NCBI GenBank assembly: GCA_036571765.1
Contig: BROE01000005.1
Location: forward strand, 8,416,324 to 8,480,323
Reading direction: 5' to 3'
DNA: 64,000 nt
DNA from: Plecoglossus altivelis
Lineage: Eukaryota > Chordata > Actinopteri > Osmeriformes > Plecoglossidae
The translations under genes and the position numbers were made by a program. Of the stretch, positions 1-11,806 are shown piece by piece. The notes under the pieces are model-generated. The model ran no database searches. It saw only the letters and a program-made list of their open reading frames with translations, and was not told the DNA's origin. Numbering within the stretch: position 1 is the first letter of the stretch; each line of letters opens with the position of its first letter.

Positions 1-549
1 ACTGCGCGTGCGCACAGTTTAGGCTACTCAGCGAATGATAACTAGTTTAGAAAGTTACTAAAGGAAATTTATGCGTTTGAAAACTAGGTTTGTTAAATAT
101 CATGCATAGTCCCATAAAAGACAGTAAATTCCTCAATCTGGCATAAACTCCAAAAGTTAAATAATCATATTACTCCTGTATCATATACTAGACTACATCT
201 TTAGACAGAGAAATTAAAGGGGTAAGACTTTGGTTTGGGGGATTTTGGGGGATGACGAAGGCCTAATAGATGTAAGATTCAAGTAGCCTACCTGTCAATT
301 TATAGAACTATTTCAACTCTCCCTTATAAGGCTACCATTGTGTGACGGTTGAAATAGGCTTTAACTCTAGTCTTCAACATTGACATACTATTCTGCAAAG
401 TATCATTACCTGGATTTAGGAGAGAAACCGAGACTATCATATAAACAAGTAAAAAGTTTTGAATGCAAGTGTTTGTGTTACAAGTTGTTGTCCAAGTTGA
501 AAAAGTGACGGACATTGTTGTTTAATTGTGCGAGGGTTAGGCAACTTAC
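1..549 (-). other. yap1: yap1 intron 1 (partial)
   Basis: Sequence downstream of the yap1 exon 1 donor on the minus strand, running off the left edge. No further yap1 exon, RNA gene or repeat family is recognisable here. Confidence 0.8.
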
Positions 550-750
550 TTGTCTGGAATGAGACTTGGGCTCCGGTGGCTTAAAAAAGGAGTCTGGCAG
601 CTTCCTCATCCTCATAGGTACAGAAGGGGGTACGATTGTGTTTTTCGGGTTCATCACGGCGTTGAAAAGTGCCTCCAAATCTGTTTCAGAATCTCCCCGG
701 ACATGGACGATTTGGTGGCCTGCAGGCGGGTTGTGCTGGCTCGGATCCAT
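550..750 (-). CDS. yap1: yap1 first coding exon (Yes-associated protein 1, N-terminus)
   Basis: Encodes the first 67 residues of YAP1, the Hippo-pathway transcriptional co-activator that binds TEAD factors in the nucleus. The ATG at 750-748 has A at -3 and G at +4. The exon ends at a strong donor (CAA|GTAAGT, intron from 549 down), in phase 0. The peptide holds the start of the TEAD-binding domain: LEALFNAVMNPK near residues 26-37 and LRKLPDSFFKPPEPKSHSRQ-like sequence (here MRKLPDSFFKPPEPKSHSRQ) at 48-67. Ser54 matches human Ser94, the TEAD-contact serine. The exon ends at the same Gln as human exon 1 (Q107). The roughly 40-residue Pro/Gln-rich N-terminal extension of human YAP1 is absent, as in fish. 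The 14-3-3 site (human Ser127) and WW domains would be in exons beyond position 1. Identity is very secure; the gene is partial only because of the window edge. Confidence 0.97.
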
Positions 751-1330
751 TATCCCAATGAATTTATGAAAAATGTTGTGTCTGAAAAAAGTTGAAACAA
801 AACAAAGTAGGCCCTAGTATAGGCAAAAAAACTAAATTGCACGGACTTCCAAACTGTTAATCTTGAACAAGTTAATCCAGGTGACACAAAAAATGAATTG
901 GTTGTGTAGGTTTGGAAGTTATATTCAACAATGTTACGTTAGCTATCGGAATCTCCAGTAAAAGAAAACTTCTTTCTGTTGTTTCCAAAGGCCACGCTTG
1001 CACACATAACAACGCGCATATCTACACCACTCTGTAAGTGTATCTGTCCACAAAAAAACATACAGCTTCAAGAGATTTCCAGTTCAAAACTTAAATAGGC
1101 AAGTAGTACAAACTGCGAACAACTACTGACTGGTCCGCAGCATTTTACCCAAAGAAGAACGAGTGACAGCGCGCATTGCAAATCAGTGCCCTTTCACTGT
1201 TCTCAAGTTGAGCCTGACTTCGTTCTAAACTTCGGGCAGGACATCAAACTTTATGACTCATGTGATCCTGCCTCACGAGAGGCGGAGCTTGCCATTAATT
1301 GGGACAAGAACCTTGTGGGAAGCGAGCTTC
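751..1330 (-). promoter_or_regulatory. yap1: yap1 5' UTR and presumed promoter region
   Basis: Sequence immediately upstream of the yap1 start codon. It has no long open frame and no splice acceptor joining the exon, so the 5' UTR is probably contiguous with exon 1. A consensus AP-1 site lies at 1254-1260, close to CpG-containing sequence (about 1160-1320). The transcription start is not defined by anything I can see. Confidence 0.45.
1254..1260. promoter_or_regulatory. AP-1 consensus motif upstream of yap1
   Basis: TGACTCA, the perfect palindromic AP-1 (Fos/Jun) heptamer, about 500 bp upstream of the yap1 ATG. AP-1 is a known partner of YAP/TEAD at enhancers, so autoregulation is conceivable. 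A 7-mer can occur by chance; function is inference. Confidence 0.3.
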
Positions 1331-4125
1331 ATAATAACACCATTCTGTCCAGTTAAAACTTGAATTGATGTTGATTTGTTTTAATTGAATCCATAGACTA
1401 CATTTTATTTTCTAACATAAGCCTATGGCTGCCAACAAATATTATGCTTGCTGGATCTTTTTTTTTTAAAGTTTTTTTTTGTTTGTTTTATAATGTAAAT
1501 GCTCAATTTAGACTGGCAAATATTTGCACACTATTTCCTAAATTATAAGCGAATATTCTCTCAATTCCACTCTCAAAAATAACAAATTATGCCAGCTTTG
1601 GACCGCACTTGAAGTTGTCCAATCAAAACGCACAATGAAACTTTTTTTCTTTCCCTACAGTGCTGCCGAAAAAGTAGTTCTATGCAGTTCCCATAATTGT
1701 TATGCAAATTACTCTCCTCGTTCCATTGAGAAATCATTTTGTCAAGATCCAATCTCTATGGATGTTGGGGCTCTGTTTCTGCTCTTTTCCCATACATTTA
1801 GCAAGTGAATGATTATGAACCCCTTATTTATCCTCTCCAGGACTGTAAAGGCATGGTGAATGGATTAGGGAGCCAATGTTTCCAGCTAATCTTTTTTACT
1901 AGGCTGAAATTGCCGTCTTTGCACAACTTTACTTTATAAAATAAATAAAAAAAACATTGTGTTGTACAGTTGACATGCATTCAGTTTGTTTTCATTTGTG
2001 TAAAACCTGATCCACATTTAGATTTAAAATATAGCAACATTTTCTAGCGATTGCTTGTGAAATTAATTGTTAATAAGTCAAATATGTAAAAATTACATAT
2101 ACGTCTGTTTTTGAGTGTGAATATATTCAGTACAATGTAACTTAATAGCCGGTATCACTAATGTATTACACTTATTTCAAACAAAGAAGTAGTAAAATAT
2201 ATATCAATACCCTGACACTTCATAAATTGTTAATGATGACTCCTTATTGCATTATTTGTTCAAAGATTGTAGTTCACTGCTTTGCTTGACTAAATTAGAA
2301 TAAAACACTGCATGCCCGAACAGTCAAGACAAGTCCATTGTGTCGGTAAAGCATTCACTTTCAGATCATTGTAATTCATTCAGACACATTAAAAGATGGG
2401 CCCCAATGTTCAAGATTTCCCCTGAGTTACCCTCACCCCGGGGGGACCACCCAACTAGTAGGAATGGGGGCGCTATGGTTATTGGTCAGCTTTGCACTTC
2501 TTGTCTCAGATTTAGGCAGACTGTTCATTTCCATCTGGAGGGTTGTTTGGTATCACTGTACATGGAAAATTCCAGCATATTTAAATGCAGTTGCAATGAG
2601 ATATCAAGTTAATCTTGAATTTAAAAAACTATAATAGTTTTAATGAAAATGTTCTGCACATTGGTGCCACTATTTTGTAATTGTTGATGACAAATTCACT
2701 GATGCACTTTGATATTTAGGGTTAGTTTGCTTTTGCACTATTAGACAGGTTCGAGTGGTGTATATTTAAACTTCTCAAACGACACCAGCGCAAAGATCAA
2801 GGAAATTGTAAGAGAGTAGTAGACCCTGTCACCAAGTACACAGTTAATGGTTAGCCTTCCCTTTCAGCTTAGTTTAAGAAAAAAAAGTCTTCAAATTTAA
2901 AATCTTTTATTTTAGTTGTCAAAGTCAATGTGACGTATATAAGGGCACACTTCCATTCATTTCTGTGTCAAAGACTTTGAGGAAGAGCTCGCATTTGACC
3001 TAGAACATATGAGCTGTTAAAGGGATAAGGAAAGGTAAGGAAAGAGCAATGTAAGGTAATCAACTATAGACATGCTTCAAACTGAAACAAAATGGGTCAA
3101 CTAAATATCTTAAAATGAGCAATATTGGGTAAAAATATATTGGAGGTGTCAAACACTTGTTGGTTTCTCCCACTTCCTAACATTTTAAGAAACTGCTAAA
3201 ACCTAAAACACAAGAACCTAAAACCAGTTTGACAGGTGTGCAGTACAAAACGTTTTTTTCACATCTGTAAGAGCTCAATTCTTGAGGTGTGTCTTAGTCT
3301 CTTCCACCTCCAAAAACAAGTCATGGCAGGTTGACTGGAGGCAGAACCAAACGTGTTGTGCTTGGACAAGCAAAGCCTTTACATCACTGATTGCTTTCTT
3401 ATAGAAAAACTGCAATAGTATGCATAATCATGAATAAGAAAGCACTTGACCATACATGCCAACCGCTTAATTTTACCTTTGCGCATAGGTGTCAGTCATC
3501 AACCACTTGGAAAATTTTCAAGACCATTCAACACCAAAAATCACAGAATGATCTGCCTAGTTATGTAACAACAGTTTCCTAAAACCTACAGCATTGACTT
3601 AGATTAGATAATTGAGAACTCTGTGGCTGAAGTTGACATCCAAACCTGGTTGGGCTAGTAGGTTGAGTCTGATGCATGAATTAAGATGTAATCTGACTCA
3701 GCAGCCATCAAAGAAAAGCAAACTCTCTAACTCTTTTAACATTCTACTTAACCATGTTTCCTTATCACAGACGGGTTTTTTTGGTTCCCCTGGAAATGCC
3801 CCAAAAGAATATAAACAAACCACATCTAGTATAAGGATTTGCAACAAATAAAGATTTCACAATATTTGCATTAAATTATTTAATTTCCTAATCACCAGCA
3901 CCCCTCAATGTACAATATATTTTGTATAGTGTGCAATGAACAGGATACAATTAAAAATAAATATACTGTCAATATCATACAAAAATAATATGTTTCTATT
4001 CCTAATTAAGCAAACCAATTACAACATAGCCTGGCTATAAATTGCAATACCATAGTAACTCATGGAATATAGAGTTGTACTAATTTATAAATGCAGGGTG
4101 GCTTCAGAAGGTGAGCTGGGGTGAT
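1331..4125. other. yap1-cep126 intergenic region
   Basis: AT-rich DNA between the yap1 5' flank and the cep126 3' end. I see no exon with plausible splice sites, no RNA gene and no transposon. In human CFAP300 occupies the corresponding gap; no CFAP300-like peptide is visible here. A less AT-rich stretch at about 2390-2560 stands out and could be a regulatory element. Confidence 0.6.
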
Positions 4126-4131
4126 TTTATT
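4126..4131 (-). promoter_or_regulatory. candidate poly(A) signal for cep126
   Basis: AATAAA on the minus strand about 370 nt downstream of the cep126 stop codon. It is the first canonical hexamer I noticed there; use is unproven. Confidence 0.35.
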
Positions 4132-4496
4132 TTCAAACTTAGGGTATACAATAAAAAAAAGAGTTAAAAAAAAGTAACTTAAGGATAATAAGCACAGGCC
4201 ACACAGAAAAAAAAAACAATTTCTTTTACTGAAATTGGGCAACATCATGGTTCTTTGGATGGGTAATAGACAAAAAAAATTAAAGTCAAGATGGAGGCTT
4301 TATCATTCCATTTTCTAATTTATATGGATAGATTGTCCCATATATATTTAAAGAAAAAAACTATCTGGGAGTGATAAATTGTTCAAAACACGGTAAATCA
4401 TTCTAAAGTGCTTAGTAAAACAATATGGGATACAGTTTATGGGTCATTGAAGAGAAAAGGCATAAATGAGTATTAAGCGAGAATTCTAAACCCTTG

Positions 4497-6168
4497 TCAG
4501 AATTTCTTCGGGCTTCGAAAGCGGCCGTTGGCTGATGCGATCCGGTGCTTGCTGGGGTTTGAAGGCTTTCCTTCCCTTCCCTGAGAGAGAGGACAGACAA
4601 CAATGGTCAACTGCAACATAGTCCAGTCAAAGATTGATATACACATAGGTCTTATATCGCTTATGAGATGCTCACATAGGCCATGACATCATGCAAGATG
4701 CCTTTGGCAGCAGTATTCCCTCCAGCATACTCTTGTACGTCTGTAAAAAACAACAACAATAACAAAAATCAATGAGCTGTCAGTGAAAACATTAGTCCTC
4801 GGGGGATGTGAAATATGCTTCCAAAAGTGAATTAGTCTTTGTAGTTCATACAGCAAACAAACTATTTGTCTTTGGGAAATGCTCACATTGCAGGCGATTG
4901 TTGAGCCTGTCCAGGGATAGCAGGATCTTCTGCTCCTCTAGAGAGATGCTGGTGAGACCACGCTGCTGCTGCTTCTGTGTTTGGATCGTTTCCATAGCAG
5001 CCATCACATCAGTGTTGGTCATCGAGGTTTCTGCTGGAAGCTCAGCCAGACTAGACTGGGCAGCACACTCTAGACCTGAGAGCACAATAAACACAATCAC
5101 GGCACATCAAATACTCCAGAAAGAAGATAGAGCTAGCTGGAATAGTTAAAAGAAGGACATACTTGTCTATACCAATCTATGAAGCGTATACACAGAATTA
5201 CCTTCATCTATCTGTGTCAGGTCATATTTGCATGGCCATGGAGATAACTGGTATTCTGCCTGTGTAAATGCAAATCACATGCATCAAGTCTGGTTCTAGG
5301 ATATACTGCAGTTTACAGAGCTTGCAAACACAGTCGACTTTCTACTTGGAGAAATTCAACTTTACTATGAAAACTGAACTATAAACATGACAGGGCACCA
5401 CTTCTGATTGAACATACCGGCAAGTACCTCATCTCTATCAAAATATACAACAGTGCCTGACAGTAAAACACTCAGTGGCAGGCTGTCTTGTGAATTTCCC
5501 TGCAGTCAGTGTGAGAAGGATTGCAAAACATGTAACAAGTTCTAACACACAGCCTATATTAATCTAGGGGAACTTAGTTCACAATACCTACCCAGAGGGT
5601 AGCAGGGGATTACAGGCATGTACCTGAGTGGGTAAGGGAATCCTCCTGTTCCCCAGGCCTGGGGCCTGTCTGCTTGGCTCCACACATCTTCTCCTGCTTT
5701 TTGTGCTCTCTGGGTTTGGTCTTCTGATAACATTCCTGGCTACTCAGAAAGTTGTGTTAAATTAGACTTAAAGGCAAACATTATCAAGAGACTAGATTTA
5801 CTGTATATTTTTTACTATGGTTAGATACTATGGGTCACCTAAGAGCTGAACTACACACATGGCAAACAACTGAGCATAATGTATGCTCCGCTAATGTCCA
5901 ATATGCAACACATGCTGCATCTGAGTTATATTAAGTGTTGCTAAATTGGTGCAACCTAAAATAGCCTATATTATCCATCTCCATAACTTAATTTTATGCA
6001 CTTATTGTACATCCTAATGGAAATCTTTAATCATATTTTGAATTGAATATGAGTCTGTGACTTCACCGTTGGAGGGGGAGAGAAAGAAACCACCCATTCT
6101 TGTGACTGCTCTGACGCCATTGATCAGACTATCTCCGTTGATGGTAACTTGGCTCAAATTGGCACGAG
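4497..6168 (-). CDS. cep126: cep126 exons 7-12: C-terminal region
   Basis: Six small exons. Exon 7 (6067-6168) is open in only one frame, the one that fits. Exon 8 (5624-5742) reads NVIRRPNPESTKSRRR, like human TVMRRKRIAETKRR; this requires the acceptor at 5743 rather than the one ten bases further in. Exon 9 is 58 nt. Exon 10 (4887-5075) carries the conserved SLEEQKILLSLDRLNNRLQ. Exon 11 (4676-4740) starts YVQE, as human YIQE. Exon 12 (4497-4580) follows a strong acceptor (CTGTCCTCTCTCTCAG) and ends RFRSPKKF plus TGA. If the last intron is not removed, exon 11 reads four more codons to TAA. Confidence 0.85.
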
Positions 6169-9100
6169 CTTAAGAAAGGACAAACAATTGCATGTCAGGA
6201 AGTTTCTAAGGTCATCTAAGTTGATCACAAAACTGTCTATGAAAATGTGACAAGCATGCAGTTTTCCTTTATTTTCTAGTCCTCCCTACAGAGTTTATGC
6301 TACAAAATCGCCATGTTGTCTGACTTTCCAAACCAGTTCTGGCAATAAATAGATCTGTTGGACATATTGATACAACTTAAGACATAGTTTCCATGGGGTA
6401 AATATTCGGACAGAATCTCAGGCTTTTCCAAACCAGCGTACACACAAAGAGACTATAGTTTCTTCATTGGATTTTCATTTAACTGCATAACAGAGGAAAT
6501 TGAGATAAATAAGAGATGAAATTGTCTTCAGCCTACAAGATTAAAACCATTTAGACTTCCATATTTGTAATACCCTCTGGATGACTTCAATCAGAAACAC
6601 ATCCACTTCAATCACACTGATTCTGTCACACCTGGTCAACAAAAACAACAACAATGCACCAGTTGTGTGAGGGAATCAGAAGCCCAGCATTCAACATTAC
6701 CATTGTTTGTGGATAAGGCACTGCGGACTCCATGCCAAAGCTGTGAGATCTCCTCATCTGTGGGAGTGCGATCCAAACAGAGGCCTTTCTCATCATACAG
6801 CATGGCACCCCCCCTCCTCCCTCCCCTGGCCTGGGAGTCCTGCTGGCCAGAGGTGGTGCTTCCCCTGGAAACACTCTCAGATGACGGGTGGTAGGATGGT
6901 GGGAAAGGTGTGAACAACACCCCACTATCTGTCCTAAATCCATCTGTAATGGAAGGGTTAAGGCAGTCTGAATGTTCCCTGTACAAAGCCTGTTCCATGG
7001 AAAGACCCTGTTGAGCATTGGTTTGATCTAAATAGTATTCTGCCGCCTCTCCTGTGATTCCATCCATGGGATTAGTCCTGGGAGGGGGCCGAGGCACCAT
7101 GACCTTCCCCTGGCTCCTGGCTATGTGATTTAACTCTGCGGCAGACTGAGGCCTGATGACTGTGCCTTTCCTGGAACAGGAGGAAACAGAACCCGACCCA
7201 ACTCTGGCAGAGCGTACCCTCCGAGGGACCCTGGGACACCCAGGCCTGATGCTACCCCTCTGCACCTTGACCTCCTGTTCTTGGTCCTGAGGCTTGCCAC
7301 CCTGAACCTCAACATCTGCCCATGCCTGCTTTGTAAATTGATAACTTGTGGAGGCTGAAGGGGTCGTATTGGGGCCAGCTCTGGGAGCCCCTGGGACCGC
7401 AGTTGTACTCTCCTGGTGGTCTGCTGAGTAACTTTTCTGTTGAAGTAGATATGCATACTTGCTTTTTGTATGATTCTGTTGCACTATATTTGTGTTTATT
7501 TCCTTATCCTCTCGCTCATTGTTTACCTCATCCAACCAACGTAGCTTTTTTTTCATTTTCTTGTTCCCCTCTTCTTCCTCCGCTTTCATTTTAGTCAATT
7601 CAACACTATCTCTAATGGACAATGCTACTTGTTTGGTAAAAACCAAATGTCCGGCACCATGAATGGTTTTGGCATCTCCAGACACATATTTAGACTGCTT
7701 TTTCAGAATTCCTTTGATAACTTTGACCTCACCCATTTTGAAACTGGTACCGGATATTGCATGGCACTTGGGTACGTCAGATGGTTCAAGTGTGTTCAAG
7801 TGGCTCATCTGATTAATAGGTTCTGTTTGCTTAGACCTGTCAGCATTGGGCCCTAAATGAGAATTTGTATCTAGGTTGTTCATTAGATCATAGGACTTAT
7901 GTGATTGGTTTATGCTCTTGAATGTTGTTTGGGAAGCAACAGTTTCTTTTGTGACTTCATGTGCCTCACAAAAATCCTTTTTGTGGTTGTAGTTTCTGGT
8001 GGGCAGATTGACCTTTGTTGCTGATGTATTTTTTGAAAGCAAAGATGTATCCTCTTTGTTTGTCTCATGCAGCCTGCTGTCTGGTAATTTTCCGTTTTGT
8101 AACAGACAAGCAAAATCCAAGGGTGTACAGTCTGGTGAAGCTTTGATCTGAGTATGCAGTGCTGTTTTGTTCCTTGCGTTTTCTTCTGACTTCAGGCTCC
8201 CTGTGTCTGTACCAATGAGCGCCAAGAAGCTGTGGTGATGGTGAGAGGGCTGGGCTTCTGTGCTGAGGGATTTGTCTGTGGTAGTAGTCCCCCTAGTGGC
8301 GTCAGGTAGGTTCTGCAACTTCTTGTTTAGTTCTTCAGGCTCACGCTGCCAGGATTTGCATTGAGGGGTTGAACAGACTTGGGTCATCTGGAGTAGGTTA
8401 TCACTTGAAGATGCGTTTGTTGATATAGGAGTTTTATTACTTGTGTTTCCTTGTATTATTTGAGTTTGTTTACAGTCAAATATTTTCAACTGGTCCAGTG
8501 AGGACTGTGAGGAACATGCTATATTTCTTGAATTACGGTTGATGTCCTCATTCTCTAAACTATCTAGACTGGACAGGCTGTCTGAATGATGGCTTTCATG
8601 AACATGGTCATCCTGGAAGACATAATTTAAGACAGTGTTTCAATACAGATTTAAGAACATCAGAACTTTCTCAATAATGCGTATTAGGTATATTATGTCC
8701 AGATACCAGAATGTTTTTACACTGCCAGAGTCATATATCCCAAATGGTGTTGTACTGCAATCACGAGTAGAATGTAGAATGTAGTAGAACCAAGTAGAAT
8801 GTCTGTGTTCATTCTACATTTAGTAAATTAAGATTTTGTGCTTTGGATAAAATGTCTGATCTTGGAGGCGTTTTGACATCCATCTTTTGGCTTCACCTCA
8901 CTGCTGACTCAAGAGGCGTATTGTACCTGATCACTGCTGGCTTCCTGCTCCCTCACTTGTGTTTCCTGAAGCTCATTGAGAAAAAACGACTGGCTGTTTT
9001 TGAAGCTCTGCATGGTCTGCTCCTGCATTAGTTTAGTGTAGGCCTCCACAGCAGACAGAGTCCTCTGGTGACGGTTGAGATTGGGCCCCATGGGCGGCTT

Positions 9101-11806
9101 TGGAGATGGAGTGCAGCTCCTAGGTTAAACAAAACCGTCTTACTGGCAGTAAAAACAAGATATCAATGCGTATAGGAAAGAAGCTCACCTAAACATGAAT
9201 GACACTTGCCTATAAGGCAGACCAGGTCATTTTATTGAGTGCAGCTTGGTTCAAGCAGTGACAGGCTGAACTCCCAAATCCTGTCAGTATCATGTTGCAT
9301 GGCAGATTTCCTTACCTGCTTATAGTGGAGCTGCTGGACAGGAAGGAAGACTGTCGGGCGTAGGAGCTAAAAGTGCCTTGAATGTGTCTAAGTGCATCTT
9401 CAATATTAGGGTAGCTTTTCTTAATAGCTGAAACACAATAAAAGCCATGTCATCGATAAAATAGAAGAGACATCATTTATATTACAACAGTCAGTTGCAG
9501 TACATTATTCTGTCATTTGGAGTCCAATAACATGTACGTCCAGTTCTTTTAAGAAAAAGCATATTGCCAAGTATTTACAGTATGGCCTTAGCGTATGTTA
9601 TAAACCTAACAAGGATATAGTCAGTCAGTGAAGTAGGTAACTCAGGGCCGACATGATACTAACATTGTCTCCTTCTTTGAGACGGAGGCAGGTGAGCTCT
9701 CTGGAAGCGTTCGGTGGCATCTTGAACTCTCTGTTTCCGCTGCTGTAGGATGTTCTCTCTCAGCCTCTCCTCCTGGACATCCCAAAGCTTCCTGCGTTCT
9801 TCTAGAGCTCTACATGGTACGAACTGGACTGAGTATATGGGTTGGGAGCAATATCCAATCAAGTATCACCCCTTCTGTATCTAGCTATGCTATACTTAAT
9901 TAATTGCAGCATAACTGATTAAAGTGAGTTTGTACGCATTACTGGAACCTGAGTCCATTCGTCAAGGTTTATTTTCACCACCGTCATTAATAAGTTAAAG
10001 CCCTTATTTAGCCTACTGGTGGTAAAGTCAAATTCAAAAAGGTAAATCCCTAGCATATGGCTGGAATTTTTTGTTGGCACAATGATGGATAACAGATGGA
10101 TATTACTGAGCAAATAAGTCTGACACTTCAATTTAACTCACCTTTTAGAAAATTTGACTAACTTTACAATAAGAAAAAGGTTGCGGTAACAAAACATGAT
10201 CAAAGTCAGAGACATCAAGAGTTTCCTATGTGGTACGTTTATCACAATCAGTAGATCACCTTTTGCCTATATTTGTTCATATATTCTATATTATTATTCC
10301 TATCTAGGCTTCAGTTCCTGTTGTAGCCTATATTTGCTTTGACAACAGTCATGTGTTGTCCTGAGTGTAATTAACATTGCTGTATGTTGTCTTTGTTTTT
10401 CTCTGTTCTGTTCTTCACATCAATGTTCACATCAATTTACCCCTGAAAAGGCCAGCCTCCACCATACCAGATTTCAGTTGTGTCATAAAATACTGCTAAA
10501 ATGTAATGACATGCAACAACACAGCAGTTGTAATTGTAGACAATAGTAATTAAGTGTAATTGTAATTACAGAGCTGTAACTACACAAATGAACTGCGCCA
10601 AAATTACATTGTACTGTGGATAATGTTGCCGTACACTGATACTAAGTGTTGCCCAGTCTACAGGTCTACAGTTGGCCTCTATTTCCAGCTTGTGTTGGTC
10701 CACCTGTAGCATTACAGATTTAGCAGGGTATTATGGGGACAGGGTTTGGTCTCCGTCAAGGATGGATTCCTTGTGTAATTTACTGCAAGATCTATTTCCG
10801 GAGGACAAAATCCTGTCAACTAAAGTGTTTACTAACTTAATCTTCCATCACCGCAAGCATTACCTAAAAGGTACAGAAACATAAGCTGGCACCAACACAG
10901 CGCCAGTGTCTTCGTGTCTCAGTAGGGAGAACTTACGTTAAATGGATTCGTTCATTTTGACCATTTGCTTATGACAAATATGTGAATGAAAAATAGATAA
11001 AATCCTACTTTCTACGTCGATTTGTCTCAATTGAGTGCTTCCGGGCAAGGGCTCTACATGACTTCTGTTCCTCCACCAGTATCTGGCGATCAGCATCCAA
11101 CACTCCATCAATCCCCAACCTGGTGGGTGACAAGCTAAGGACTTCCACTGGACTGCATAAACATGGTCATAAATACTATGCTGCATGCTCCCATGTCATG
11201 GTAACCTAACTTTAATGACTGTATCTATGATATATACAGTTATTTCCCAAGTATATAGCGAACAGGCATAATTACCTACAAACTTTACCTATTAGTGTCC
11301 AACTTAATTCCTTTGCTTAAAGTTAAATGCCTTGACTGTCTCTCAGAATACAAACAGTAGGCACTTAGATAACAACAGTGCATGTTTAACAACGATCATG
11401 TATAACTGAGCGTGGGTCCGTGAAGAACCATGAAAACGTTATGCTAAGGCCAAAGTATTAGTATAGCTTTGAATTTTTATTCTATTGTGATCAAACAAAC
11501 TTGAGTTAAAACTAAATAAATTGCTGACAATACTGCGAAAAAAATTGAAAACACGACAAAGAACCATGTTCACGAGCTAATTAATGAATTGTGAATATAC
11601 AATCTGTTGTTGTACTGGCCAGTAAAACATCAATACTGTGCTGTTACCTGCAAAACATTGGAAAGTGTCAGTCGAAAAAGGATACGAATAAATTAGGTTG
11701 TCCTTCAGAACTTGCATCCTTTGTGCTAGCTCGCTAGCTGCTAGTGACGAGCCAGCTAGCTGACATACCATTTCTGAAGTGTTACTTCGACCACGTTGTT
11801 GTTCAT
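4497..11806 (-). CDS. cep126: cep126 (centrosomal protein 126, KIAA1377 family), complete, 12 coding exons
   Basis: CEP126 is a centrosomal, midbody and ciliary-base protein that helps organise microtubules and form the primary cilium. Coding exons in transcript order: 11769-11806, 11009-11119, 9664-9809, 9316-9427, 8927-9119, 6701-8612, 6067-6168, 5624-5742, 5202-5259, 4887-5075, 4676-4740, 4497-4580. All junction phases fit, giving 3129 nt and 1042 residues against about 1117 in human. Signature matches to human CEP126: RQILVEEQK in exon 2, ENILQQRKQRVQDATERFQR in exon 3, ILKKQSKY and IRDSVELTK plus KKLRWLDE in exon 6, and SLEEQKILLSLDRLNNRLQ in exon 10. Exon 2 could instead start at 11134 in the same phase, adding five residues. 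The least certain exon is the first (12 codons). It lies tandem and upstream of yap1, and head-to-head with trpc6. Confidence 0.92.
6701..8612 (-). CDS. cep126: cep126 exon 6: large central exon (637 codons)
   Basis: A single 1912-nt open exon between acceptor CTTCCAG| (8613) and donor AATG|GTAATG (6700), phase 0 in and phase 1 out. It begins DDHVHESHHSDSLSSLDSLE, matching human ETLSSIDSLEAT. The most conserved stretch, near residue 500 of the protein, has GILKKQSKY, then IRDSVELTK and MKKKLRWLDEVN. Later KGTVIRPQSAAE and QGKVMVPRPPP match human KGAVIQPQSASK and QGKLIIPHPPP. Most of the exon is low-complexity Ser/Thr/Asn-rich and probably disordered. It ends near EEISQLWHGV, matching human SIPLWKRG. 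Confidence 0.95.
8927..11806 (-). CDS. cep126: cep126 exons 1-5: N-terminal basic coiled-coil region
   Basis: Exon 1 (11769-11806) starts at ATG 11806 and reads MNNNVVEVTLQK before donor TG|GTATGT in phase 2. Exon 2 (11009-11119) ends CGT AGA AA|GTAGGA. Exon 3 (9664-9809) begins ALEERRKLW, the counterpart of human AFEEKRKEQ, and ends at CAA T|GTTAGT. Exon 4 (9316-9427) carries KKSYPNIEDALRHIQGTF, similar to human PPLEEALKQIQES. Exon 5 (8927-9119) ends in phase 0 at GATCAG|GTACAA. The block is rich in Glu, Lys, Arg and Gln, as expected for a coiled coil. An alternative long frame through 11661-11771 starting MVCQLAGSS is out of phase with exon 2 and was not used. Confidence 0.85.
9810..11008 (-). 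other. cep126: cep126 intron 2
   Basis: 1.2-kb intron. No additional exon, RNA gene or repeat family seen. Confidence 0.75.

Noticed and set aside
2340..2612. 90-codon plus-strand frame upstream of yap1
   Set aside because: No similarity, no splice context, low-complexity translation; better viewed as possible regulatory DNA.
11661..11771. Minus-strand frame starting MVCQLAGSSLAASELAQRMQ with a good donor, as cep126 exon 1
   Set aside because: Its phase does not fit exon 2, whereas the ATG at 11806 with donor at 11768 does. It could still be an alternative 5' exon.
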